From assembly GCF_032362555.1 (NCBI RefSeq), contig NC_083508.1, positions 4,431,001 to 4,495,000 of the forward strand: 64,000 bases of DNA, in the 5' to 3' direction. Under the pieces are notes generated by a model. It worked only from the letters and a program-made list of their open reading frames with translations. It did not search any database and had not been told where the DNA came from. Source of the DNA: Amyelois transitella (Eukaryota; Arthropoda; Insecta; Lepidoptera; Pyralidae). The stretch's first letter is position 1, and each line of letters begins with the position of its first letter. Position numbers and translations under genes: made by a program. This document shows, piece after piece, positions 12,618 through 24,800 of the stretch.

Positions 12618-15600
12618 ATGGTGAAAAAATGTTGTATAAAATTTTGTAAAAGTGAATCTTATGCAGGTTGTGGGATATCGTTTCACAGGTAAGCCAATCG
12701 AAAACAATTTTAAATATTGACAAGTAGGGTGTCCCGGCGATTTATATTTTGTTTGTATTGTACCACGAAAGGCAAACAAGCTTACGAACAATAGACTGTA
12801 AATGATAATTGAGTAATTGGGACTATATCATTTAAATATTTTTAAGAACATTTCAGTAGGTACACGTTTAACTACTGACCATTGCAAACTATAAAGTAAA
12901 TGTTATAATTATTGCAATGAAATACCATGTTACCATGTTGAGTACTATTTCAAAACACATTATTACATATTATTTGTGGTCACAAGCCAGAAAAATATTT
13001 TGATTGTGTGATTATATTCCTTTCAGTTTTCCTAAAGATGGAGAAATGAAACAAAAGTGGATAGATGTTATTCCAACGTCGCAAAAAATAACGAAAAACT
13101 CCGTTGTCTGTAGCCGTCACTTCAAAAAAGAAGACTTTTATGAAGCTAACTCGCGACAGCTATTAAAAGTAGATATAATACCATCTGTATTTCCATCGGT
13201 ATGTATGCGAAGCTAATACATATTTAAGCAAGGAACGTCTACTGCTTTAACCCCCGACACAAAAAGAGGGATGTTTTAAGTTTGACCGCTAAATGTGTCT
13301 GTGGACGTGGCATCATAGCTCTTAAATGAGGAAACTGATTTAGATGCATTTTTTTTATTTGCTAGCTAATTGTTATGCAATGGTTATTAGCTATGTTTTA
13401 TCAAAATCAGTTTAAATTTAAAAAATGCGTGGAAAATATTTCATAGCCTAAATTATCTACGGTAATTGATAGATTTAAAGTAATTATTAGCTAAATTGTA
13501 GTTTATCGTGAGGCGCTTAAAAATTATACAAAAAAAGTCACAGTCGTTCCAAAGTTAAAGGGAAAAAACTGGGATTTTTAAACGTCTGCGGACGTGACAC
13601 CATAGCTCTTAAACGGGTAAACTGATTTAGATGTGTTTTTTTTTATTTACTAACAAAATTTTATGCGATGGTTCTCAAACATGTTTTATCAAAATCCTTT
13701 TAGTGTTTAAAAGTAATAGACGAAAACTGCGATTTTTAAACGTAAGCTAATCTTTGTGTTGGGGGTTTTTTTTAATTTTCAATTTATAAATTATATGCTT
13801 GTTTTATTACCTGGAACGATTTCTAAAATTATTTCTCTGTTAGAAACCTACATTATCCCTGAATGCTATACGCATATAAATAGTACTAGCGTGAGCGAAG
13901 CCTCAGGCGGAAAGCTTGTACTTTGTAAAATTATTGTTAGCATAAAAACTACTTAGTTTATTTGTTACTTACAATTAACAATTATTACAAGTAAATAATA
14001 ACAATAACATTGAATAGAAAGTCATATAGTTTGAGATTTGCACTTATTTGATACTTCTTTTGCAGGTGGAAAATAAAAATATAAATGTTCTGAGTAACAT
14101 TATTATACATCCAACATTTCAACCTATTGGAGAAAGTTCTTCAGGTACTCCAGGAACCTCAAGAGAATCTTGCAATTCTGATGTCGACACACCACCTGCT
14201 AAAAAATTCTGTGGGGACGTAAAAGAAATAGCAGTCCAGACTACCATCAACTGGAGTCCATCAAAAGATATGCTCAAGCGTAAACTAAAAGTTTTAAATC
14301 AAAAGTTGAAAAGGCGCGATATTCGTTTGGACAGTTTAAAGTCACTTCTAACAATTTTAAAAAAAAGAAGCAGCAATTTTGATGAGGTTGAACATATGTT
14401 AAAAAATAATTTTATGGAAATTCATAAGCAAATGAATAAAGATAAAAGTAACAAAGGCGTACGATATTCAAAGGAACTCAAACAGTTTGCTTTATCTTTG
14501 TACTTTTATTCTCCAAAAGCATATCTGTTTCTTAGAAATCACACCATGTTACCTCACCCTGCAACCTTACGCAAAATGTTAGCGACTCACGAGTGTAATG
14601 TAGGATTTATGGTTGAAGTTTTCGAATACTTAAAATTGTCGGTATCCGAAAATGATCTCGAAAATGTTGCTTTAATATTTGATGCCATGTCTATTAAATC
14701 AGAGGAAGTTTATGATAAACATAAAGATAAAATATGGGGTTATGTAGACTATGCTGGAATTGTACCATATGATTCTGAATGTTTAGCCACAGAGGTCCTT
14801 GTTCTTCAGATTGTGTCATTTAAACGCAAATTCAAATGTCCTATCGCTTACTTTTTTATTGACAAAATTTCAGCTTCAATACAGGCACAGTTATTAATCA
14901 CAGCAATTAACATGTTATATGATATCGGTATAACTGTTCGAAGTCTTACATGTGATGGGACTGCTAGTAACATGGCCACATATGAAAATTTGGGATGCAG
15001 TTTCAATTTTCCAGAAATTATTACAAACTTTAAACATCCAAGGAAAGAAACTAAAATTCATTGTATATTCGATCCTGTTCACATGCTCAAATTATGTCGT
15101 AATGTATTTGCGGAAAAAAACTTAAGTTCTGGAAATGGGCAAATTGAATTCAATTTTGTCAAAAAATTACATGATTTGCAAGATAAAGAGGGTTTAAAAC
15201 TTGCAAATAAAATAAACGCTGCCCATATTAACTTTATGGGTAAGAAAATGAATGTGAAACTGGCCGCTCAGACTTTGAGTGCGTCGGTTGCAAATGCTAT
15301 AGACTTCTTACGTGTTAGCAATAATGATGAATTCAAGAACAGCGAAGCTACTACTGAATTTATCAGAACTATTGATAGAGTTTTCGATGTCTTAAATGCC
15401 AAATCTCCTTTAGGAAAGGGCTTTAAGTCCCCATTGCGGCTTAATAATAAAGAATATTGGATGAGAATCTTCACTGAAACCCGAGAATACTTATCAAAGC
15501 TAAATGTAGAAAACAAATCGATTCTTTTACATCGGCGAAAAATGGGAGTTTTAGGATTCATAGTGGATACATACAGTGTTACTAACATAGCCATGGATCT

Positions 15601-16444
15601 TTTAGTTGAAAACAGTTTAAATTATTTCTTGCCTTATAAAATATCTCAAGATCAGTTGGAAATGTTCTTTTCTTGTGTCCGAATTCAAGGCGGTGGTAAC
15701 AATAACCCTAATGCCTTACAATTTAGGTTCGCTCTGAGGAAATTACTCTATCGTAATAGTATTAAGCCGAGTATGAATGCTAACTGTACTGACGATGAGT
15801 TTGAATTATCCCCAATTTTGGAATTCCGTAGTGAGAAGCGATCTGTGATTGAAGCTCAATCGTCTGATCCTCATGAAGAAGAACAATTAGATGCTTTAAT
15901 GTATTACGTTGAGTCAACTACCATTTCCGATTACAAGATGAATGTCTTGTATTATATAGCAGGTCATTTTGTAAACAAGATGTTAGATAAAATTTCATGC
16001 CAGTACTGTCACGATGCTTTAGTGATTGCTAAGGAACATTTTGATCACACATATTTCGTAGATATTACGAATTTCTCATCTTTTACAGCCTTTGTAGATA
16101 AAGGCAGCTTAAAATATGTATCTCGCTTTGCATTTGAAGTGGTAAAGAATGCTGAAAAATTGTTCCTTTCAGAAATAGCAAATGGTTCTATAAAAGATAT
16201 AAGAAAAAATAAAATTTTGATGTCTTTAAAGCAAATGTTTCTCACAAAATTTAATAATTTGTTCTTACACCCTATTGAAAATTATGAAGAACCACATGAG
16301 TTACAGCTGGTAAAAACAATAGCTAATTATTATTTAAATTTAAGAATATTTAATCATCTGAAATCGAACTCATTGAAGAATTTAGGCAGTAAGATAGGCC
16401 TGCGTCAAAAACTCCACAAAACAATTTTATTTAGTCATGTGTGA
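12618..16444 (+). CDS. THAP-domain protein with P-element/THAP9-type transposase
   Basis: Three exons, 12618-12688, 13027-13198 and 14066-16444, join in frame to about 873 residues. An N-terminal THAP zinc finger has C5, C10, C52 and H55, with FPKD and a following Trp, and it is split by intron 1. The large third exon has a basic coiled-coil-like stretch and then the P-element transposase fold. Candidate RNase H-like acidic residues are D287 (IFDAMSIKS), D378 (TCDGTASN) and E613 (SQDQLEMFF), followed by a Gly/Asn-rich segment (GGGNNNPNALQF) as in THAP9. The family binds DNA through THAP and excises or integrates DNA. The frame has no stop or frameshift. I could not find inverted terminal repeats or a target duplication, so it may be a domesticated single-copy gene or a P element whose ends I cannot see. 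The start is the first ATG and sits at the canonical THAP N-terminus. Confidence 0.85.
13249..13767. mobile_element. MITE-like element with terminal inverted repeats in intron 2 of the THAP gene
   Basis: The left end AACCCCCGACACAAAAAGA and the right end TCTTTGTGTTGGGGGTT form imperfect inverted repeats (AACCCCCRACACAAA). Inside are two diverged direct copies of a block of about 130 bases with CATAGCTCTTAAA, ACTGATTTAGATG and ATGTTTTATCAAAATC, at about 13300-13410 and 13595-13700. No transposase ORF is present. Confidence 0.6.
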
Positions 16445-16514
16445 TTTTTATAAAAATCTATGTACAATCATAGTTTTCTTTTATTCAACTTTTTTGTTCA
16501 CTATCCCTATCCTA

Positions 16515-16810
16515 TTTTACTCATACATACATACATACCATATGTATCACGTCTATATCCCTAGCGGGGTAGACAGAGCCACCAGTCTTGAAAAGACTGA
16601 TAGGCCACGCTCAGCTGTTTGGCTTAGTGATAGAATTGAGATTCAAATAGTGACAGGTTGCTAGCCCATCGCCTAAAAGACGAATCCCAAGTTTATTAGC
16701 CTATCCCTTAGTCGCCTTTTACGACATCCGTGGGAAAGAGATGGAGTGGTCCTATTCTTTTTTGTAATGGTGCCGGGAACCACACGGCACTGCCGGGAAC
16801 CACACGGCAC
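16515..16810 (-). mobile_element. SINE-like element, full-length copy
   Basis: This copy of the common family lies on the minus strand: the CATACATACATACATACC tail is on the left and the head is on the right. It starts about 70 bases after the THAP gene stop. The head is partly duplicated: TGCCGGGAACCACACGGCAC occurs twice in tandem (16771-16790 and 16791-16810). Confidence 0.8.
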
Positions 16811-17111
16811 TCTTCAATCTTTAATAAGTACATTTTTGATACCTAAATGAGTAGTCTACCTATTAAAATATAATATTATACAAATATACTTTGTTCCACG
16901 AAAAATCAATATCATGGACACTTTAATAGAAAGAAACAAATAGCCTCTGTACTACCCATCCTACTTGGACCGTCTTTTAGTCAACAGTGCTCAGTCCTGT
17001 TATTATTATTACGTCCATGCAGATACCTATTTCAGATAACATTACATATTTCCATTCACCTCATTAAATAATTAATCAACCGAACTAAATCACAAACATA
17101 AAAATAAAAAA

Positions 17112-17374
17112 GTGCCGTGTGGTTGCCGGCACCAATACAAAAAAGAATAGGACCACTCCATCTCTTTCCCATGGATGTCGTAAAAGGCGACTAAGGGATA
17201 GGCTTGCAAACTTGGGATTCTTTTTCAGGCGATGGGCTAGCAACCTGTCACTATTTGAATCTCAATTCTATCATTAAGCCAAATAGCTGAACGTGGCCAT
17301 TCAGTCTTTTCAAGACTGTTGGCTCTGTCTACCCCGCAAGGGATATAGACGTGACCATATGTATGTATGTATGT
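17112..17374 (+). mobile_element. SINE-like element with target-site duplication
   Basis: This is a full-length plus-strand copy from GTGCCGTGTGG to the (TATG)n tail. A perfect 12-base direct repeat, ATAAAAATAAAA, flanks it (17098-17109 and 17375-17386), supporting insertion by target-primed reverse transcription. Confidence 0.85.
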
Positions 17375-17386
17375 ATAAAAATAAAA

Positions 17387-18823
17387 CAAAGCGACTCCAC
17401 AACTTTATGTTCCTAGGTGAGTATCATGAAGCGCGGCGACAAAACTATATTTGTTTCGTTTACTCTTTAATATTTGTTGACCGCAAGAAAGAGATAGGCG
17501 CGGATAGTGCTAAATGCCGAGTACCGTTAAGTTTTAAATATTTAATAAAATGATTTGATAGAAAACCAACAGCTAACTTATACTATTAAGTGCGATTACT
17601 TTAAAACTGAATTGTACTTAAATGAAATAGGAAACGCCATCCTTTTGAGCGCAATTCTTGGACAATTTTTACACTTTTTAACAGAGCACTTCGTCATTGT
17701 GCGACGTTGTCACTCGTGGACGGACGAAACGAGACTAGCCGAGAACGAGAACTTTACTCACTTGAGCGTTGAGTAGAGTTTTGCCTCGGACACTTTTTTA
17801 GCGGGATTGTAAGTCTAGTTGTTTATAGTACGTCAATGGGGTCAGCACAGTTTTTTTCCAATTACTACTGTCAGTTGCCATCTCACTGGTCACTTCCTTT
17901 CTATTCATACTATCCTTTACGCCGTCCATCCGTCCATCTCTTTTTCAGTCTTATTCTTCTTAAATCTTTCACTTCTGTATTATTTATTAAGTTTTGACCT
18001 TCCTTTCTTTTCATGTGTCCGTACCAACCCAGCTTATTACCATTCATCTTTTCATTTATTGACGCTACTTTCGTACTTCCTGTTATGTACTACAAATCCA
18101 TCTTAACATTCGAATTAAATTTTCATAACATTTCATTAAATTTTGTTTATCAATTATTTCTTAAATTATCAATTTGAATCGGAATCGGAACAAAGAATAG
18201 ATCCCGACCGACAACAGAGTTTAAAAGGTAAAATGTCAAACTTATTTCGCGCCAGAAACGTGCTAAACGTCAAATTGAATTGTGTCCGTGTCAATAAAAA
18301 AAGTCGAAAAAATGTTATCTTTATATAAAGAAATATCTACTTTGTTAAATAAGAAGCCCTGTATAACTTATTATTTTTAATTTAGTTGGATATTCAGAAA
18401 AAGCAGGTAAACTGCACATCATTTGATAATTGTTTAATTTGCACTATGTACTTACATTATCGTGTCAATAAAACAAAGACGCCGACGCATTCTCTACCAG
18501 ACTGCATTCTGCATTTAACATATTAAATTTAAGTATATAACAATATTAATCTATTTCATTAATTTACTATACGTATGTACATACCGCATTTCATTTTCAC
18601 TATAGTTGTTATAATGTCAGATTGTCAGAAATTTTATAGCTATATCCAGTTCTTTTCAAAATTGTACTAACGCTATTTCTACCTAATTAGTGGCTGTGGC
18701 TACTGGCTTTGATTATTATATAGTTTGCTCGTAACATCCTTACTTATTATGGAATAGTACCCATCATACCGTACCAACGTAGTAGGTAAATGTAGTAGTT
18801 TAAAAATAATACATCTATTTCAG
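17387..18823. other. Region upstream of RIF1, probably holding its non-coding first exon
   Basis: The RIF1 ATG at 18826 lies two bases after a good acceptor (ATCTATTTCAG ending at 18823), so a non-coding 5' exon must lie upstream. I cannot place it. TCAGTT at about 17869-17874 is one initiator-like candidate. Short open frames in this stretch show no recognisable protein. Confidence 0.4.
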
Positions 18824-18825
18824 CC

Positions 18826-21800
18826 ATGCCTGAAGACATGGGTACAGAACTTAAAAAGGTTCTAGATGTCTTAGAAGATGACACATTTGACACACCAATA
18901 TTAAGACATCAGAAATACAAAGTGTTACAAAATGTATTAGACAGTGATGCAGAATTAAACTTAACTGATATACAAAGAGTGCTAGCTGTTTGCTCTCATA
19001 ACATAAAGGATGATAAGAAATATAGTGGCCATTCACTAAACATTATTTCTTCAATTCTAAAAAGAATTAAGGTGAGACGGTTGTTCTTATTAAAGCAGAT
19101 ATATGCAAGTAGTTAACAATTTTAGTTCTTATTTTTTTATTCATTTAATTGTCCACTAAATCAGGATAGATTTTGCATATTACTTACATACATAAAATTA
19201 CACCTCTTTCCTGGAGGGTTAGGTAGACACAACCTCTTTGCACTTGCCAAGATGAACACAGCATACTTTTTTTATGCTTTTTTAATATTCATAATAACTT
19301 AATTAATACTATAATGCAAGAATACTCTTTATCTCACCTTTTAGCAGGACATCTTCATTCTGCTTATTCACCTATTAATTAAATCTCACAATAATTTATC
19401 TTGGTGCAAGTTCCACCTATTTTATAAAACTTGCCTTGCATTTTCAGACAGGCCAATTTGCAACAGTACCTGATCTCTTGCCATCAGCATTAGCAATCAT
19501 TAAAATAATGAAAACCACAGTTTTGGTAAGCAAAGCTGAGTCTTTGCAGAACTTGTGCTTTGATACACTCATGTTATACCCTGATGAAATACTGGTGACT
19601 ATTGCTACTTCACACATAGCGGATGTGATTGAACTCTTTCAACTGTACTGTCATCAAAGAGTGTCTACGGATGCTAGATTGTTGGTAAGTATGCATATAA
19701 TCCCAATGTCAAAAGGTGGTGCCATAAATATATTAATCATTTTGTGCTTGAACAATAGAATATTTTCTTACCTATTTTGGATTGAAACCAGTTTGCCAGT
19801 CCAGCAAGAGTTTCGGGACAAGCACTAGTTGTGTTCATCCCAGGTTTGATAATATAATAAATAAATATAATAAATATTTCTGGTTTTTCATTTACAGCCT
19901 AGTGCTTTATTGACAAAGCTGCTTAAAATACTGCCACAAGAAAAAAGAACAATATTTGTTAAGGATAACATTGCGACTTGGTTCACAAAATTTATACCAT
20001 CAATTTTGAATTCAGAGTTGTGTGGTTTGAATAATGTTAAACATTTTGAAGCTCTGGAGTTGTTGGCAGAGGAATTGCAGCTTATTGAATATTCTGATAA
20101 CCCACACTGGTGTATACTATTTGGATGTATTTATAACCCAAAAAAGTAAGTATGTGCACCTATATTTAATTAAAGGTTCATAAAATTTGGAATTAATTAT
20201 CTGAGGTTAATAAACAAATAGTTTTTTGATAATTTCTATAGCAACAGCTAGTAAAAAATTAAAGCATGCAAGTGGTTGAGTTGGGTTTTATGGATTCTTG
20301 TTTTGTTTTAGATATCCGCTTATCATGAAAAGCCTTTTAGATGCTGGCAATCCCTATTGGAACAGATTATGGATTGCCTTTATAAAATTGTTAAAAAATC
20401 AGATCACACGTAGCAATACGCAAGGAAGCCCTATCAATGCACTTTTACCAGTTGTGGAATCGGCATTTAAAATGGATGTACCAAATAGATGCCGAGCATT
20501 TAAATGTTGGGAAGTGCTCATAGACAATTTTTCTAAAGAAACCAATGAGGTTTATATAGCCAAGAGATTAAAGCTGTTAATAATACCGCTCCATTCAAAT
20601 AACGCTAAAGTGGAGGAAACTGCAATAGCCAAATTGAACACATGGTGGCATTTGATTAGACAGTTTCAAAAGAAATTAAATAAATTTTTTGATTCTGTTG
20701 TAATAGCTTTTTTGAATTTCTGCTTTGGTAAGAATGTTGTGACACCGAAAGCTAATTTTGTACCTGGATTGATCTCGAATAAAGTTAAGAAGATGTGCAT
20801 TGAAGCTTTCATTAATATTGCTGGTCATGTGGGCTGTTCCGGATGCTGTAGTGTACCTGGATTGGATGTTAAACTGATGAATACTCAGGAGTTGGTATGT
20901 TATTGGAATAACTTTGCATACTGCCTTCGTATTGTTATAACTATAGCTGCAGATAATGCAGTTGGTGTGACAACACAACAGGTGCAATGCTTGTGGAAGT
21001 CCTTTGTGTTGACTATTGGAGAGTTGCCCGAAAACAATGTCAGAAGAGACATATTTAATGAGTTACTGTCGGTGCTGGAAAATTTGACACAGGTTAGTTA
21101 AAAGATATAACCACAGAATATATGAAAGGACTAGAAATATTATAACAGACAAAAGAATAGCATGCTATTTTTGTTTATATATAGTTGCCCATATAATAGA
21201 TAGATATATGAACCAGGTATATATTACTAGAAAGTCTTTTTCTGTGGTATGTTTATTTCATATAATAATAATAATAATAAATGTATTTATTCAAGTGACC
21301 ATTGACTCATTTTTGTTAGTCATATGCAAAGGTAAATAATTTTATGTTTTTGAGGTATGCCGTCATTGACTGATTAACATGTATCATGTTTTCCTTTTAT
21401 ATGTTTTAAATGTTTTGCTATAGTGTACTAAATGTAGCTTTCAGTGGACTTTCCGAGTCACGTGAATATCAACTTAATCTACTTCTTCAAGTATTAACAA
21501 ATTTGTTTATAATAAGCAACAAGCTTGTTTTAAAGAAATTATGCTCTTTAAATATGGTAGGTACTTATCATTTATTTATTCCAGGTTGGTCAAAATGCTG
21601 ATGATGCTGGAAACATTCAGTTGCCAAGTGTGGTACTAAATTTAATTTTTACATTATTCACTAATGACAACAAGAAAATTATGTCTCTTCTCACTTCAAT
21701 GCAAGCAAATGAGGGTCCAATGTTTAAAATTTTGTCCATAATTTTAGGACCAATATCAAAATATCTATATGATAAGTAAGTTCGTTTTATTACAATTATT

Positions 21801-24800
21801 CTTCAATTTCTTGGTATTATATATAGATAAGATAAGAATTAAAAAAACAATAATATCTTTTAACACTTACAAATGTTATATGTATAAAAAGGGAACAATT
21901 TTATGCACCAGTGCTTAAAACAATAGAATACCTATTTAGGAAAAAGAATACGACTTGGCAAACCACTTTTCTGCCTGTTTTTTTATTTGTATTTGTATAT
22001 TTTATATTCCAGGAATGATAGTGCAGGTTCAGTTAGCAAGTTGAAACCTGTTACAAATTGCATTTTGAACGAAAAAGTGTGTGATGTGAGCAATATTGTT
22101 GATGATTGGTTGATGAAGAATTTATCACCCAATGATAATACACTCACGATATGGACCGCCTTAGCTCAATCAATACACGAAAATAGTACTAAAAAAGACA
22201 CATTGAATCTGAAAAACATCTTATTGTGGCCTTTGCAAAACATGGGCAGATTAACTGATGTTAGTATGTTTATTTTATGTAGTTTATATTTTGACTAGTA
22301 AAAATTATAATTTAATGAGCCCAGACCCCAAGGCTTAATGGCAGGCGGTATAACTGGGAGCACGCCAAGATGAGAGAGATATTAGTAATATTTAATGCTG
22401 TCTAGCAGTCTATAATAAAGAATGGCACAAAGTATCCCTTTTCACTTTCATCACACATTGATATCATGAAATTTGAATTATACAAAAAAAACTTTTTGTT
22501 TGTTTAGTTGAAAACTTTTGATTGCGCAGAAAAATATGAAATCATACAAACATTCTTAAAATTGTTAAATTATAAAATATTAGTATATCAGTATTAAATT
22601 TTGTTGCGTTTATTTTATTGTGAACATATTTTTTTTTTATGTTTCAGCTCGAAATGGCATCATCGGCTTGGTATAATCTATATATTTTGGCTTATACAAA
22701 CAACAGCAGTGTCGATCACGAAATCTCGAAATTAATTAAAACCATGAAAATCACAGACAATAATAAAGTTTTTGCGCTAAATGCGTCACTAGCCATTTTG
22801 AAATTAAAATTGGTACAAAGCAATAGTGAGTTCTCTACCTTTTCTTAAATATTATTGAGAGTGTTTGACTTCGAAATGTGCAGTAAATGATTAGAAAAGG
22901 CATTCTTAAAGTAATCTATAGAAAGTTGAATAAGCATAAGACTCTACCCAAGACCCTCTCATTGTAATCTTGATGACTATAGTTGCTATCTATTGACCAT
23001 TGTAAAAACAGTGAGACAGTATTGACTTTCACAGCAAAATTATTGCATTTTAATTTGATCTATTTAAATTTAACCAGTAGTATAGAAGTTATTTTTGCTC
23101 TTTAATTTTATAAATAAAGAATTACGTTTTAATATTTTAATAATGCGATAGTTTTGTTTGGTCTTTTATAAGTCGATTTACGTTAATCTGATTTGTGAAG
23201 TTTAATTTCAGAGAATTCGTCTTATTGAATATTTAAAACTTAATGTGGCAACTTGGGTATGGCTTATCACTTTTGTAGATCTTTTGATGACTCTTTAGTA
23301 ATATGATACTGCACAAAGTTAAATAGATTTAATGTATTGTAAGGATTTAACATTTCTAATAATATTAATCATTAGTTTCAGGAAATAACTTTGAGGAAGA
23401 CATACATGTAATTAAGGATGCTATGTCAAAGTTAGAAGATTATATATGCATCGGAGAAATCCTTCTAGTTCTTGTAGATACCCTCATACTTTTAACAAGT
23501 AAAATTGCAGAAATTCCCAATGATAATGCCTCGGAACATGCACTTATAACTACAATCAAAATTTTGACTTTTTTGAAACAACAATCACCAGATGTAAGTA
23601 ATACAACTTACATACTTACATATGATCACGTCTATATCCCTTGCGGGGTAGACAGAGCCAACAGTCTTAAAAAGACTGATAGGCCACATTCAGCTGTTTG
23701 GCTTAATGATAGAATTGAGATTCAAATATGACAGGTTGTTGGCCCATCGCCTAAAAGAAGAATCTCTGGGAAAGAGATGGAGTGGTCCTATCGTTTTTCT
23801 ATTGGTGTCAGGAACCACACGGCACAGTAATACAACTTACAACTTACAGCACACAATGCTTATTAATTAATTTCTTTTAAATATTTTTGCATATTTGTTA
23901 TTATTTCTTTTTGTTCCAGGTTGTCAAAGGATTACTTCAATTTATAGAGCAAGTACACAAAAATATTCGTTCATTTCTTAAAAATACGAGTTCTTCACAA
24001 TTGAAACAAAAAATTATAAATGAATTGGTAAAATACGCAACACTTGATAGTAAACACCAGCATACAGAAATCACCCTTTTTGTTAAGTCATGTCTGGGTG
24101 AGGTAGAAGAAACTGATAAATCGTTTTACACAAGTATGGAAACAATCTTAAATAGTTTAGAAAAGCAAACAGACTTTAAGAAAAATATTAATTTTACAAC
24201 ACCAGTCACTAAAGCTATAACTAGAAAAGCAAAGAAGAGGGAAGCTAGCATAGTAAATACTGTAGTTGAGAATGGGGAAGAGTATGTTGTAGTGAAGTCA
24301 AATTGGAAATTCAATCCTAGAAAATTGACCGAAAACCAGAAGGAAAAATTACAAAGAAAAAGAGAAGATATACCAGCTCTCTATCAAGATTTATCTCAGT
24401 CTCAAGATGAGTTTAAAATGATAACATGGAAAACCGATTCCCAAGATAGCTCAACAACAAATAGTTCAAAATCAAGTTTAAAAACTGGCGAACAACCGGC
24501 TTCTATTCTTAAATTTATGCCTAGTTCGGATGTTGTCCCTAAAATAATAGAAAATATTTTCGCTGAAAGTACTCCCAAATCTGACGAGACAAATGAGACA
24601 GTTCATGAAGCTAAAAAGAAATTAGAAGAAGATAATACGCTAAAATTGAAACAAATGTTAAACAAAGATACAAAATCGCCTCGTGTAGCTTTAAAAGATA
24701 GAGTTTTTAGGAATGTGAGAAATTTAATAGAAAAATCATCACTTACATCAAATTGTAAAGATTTATCACACAGTTTAATTCAAATAGAAAACGTCCCTAA

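Noticed and set aside
16515..16664. Open frame running through the SINE after the THAP gene
   Set aside because: The translation is of the SINE sequence itself; similar frames recur in other copies.
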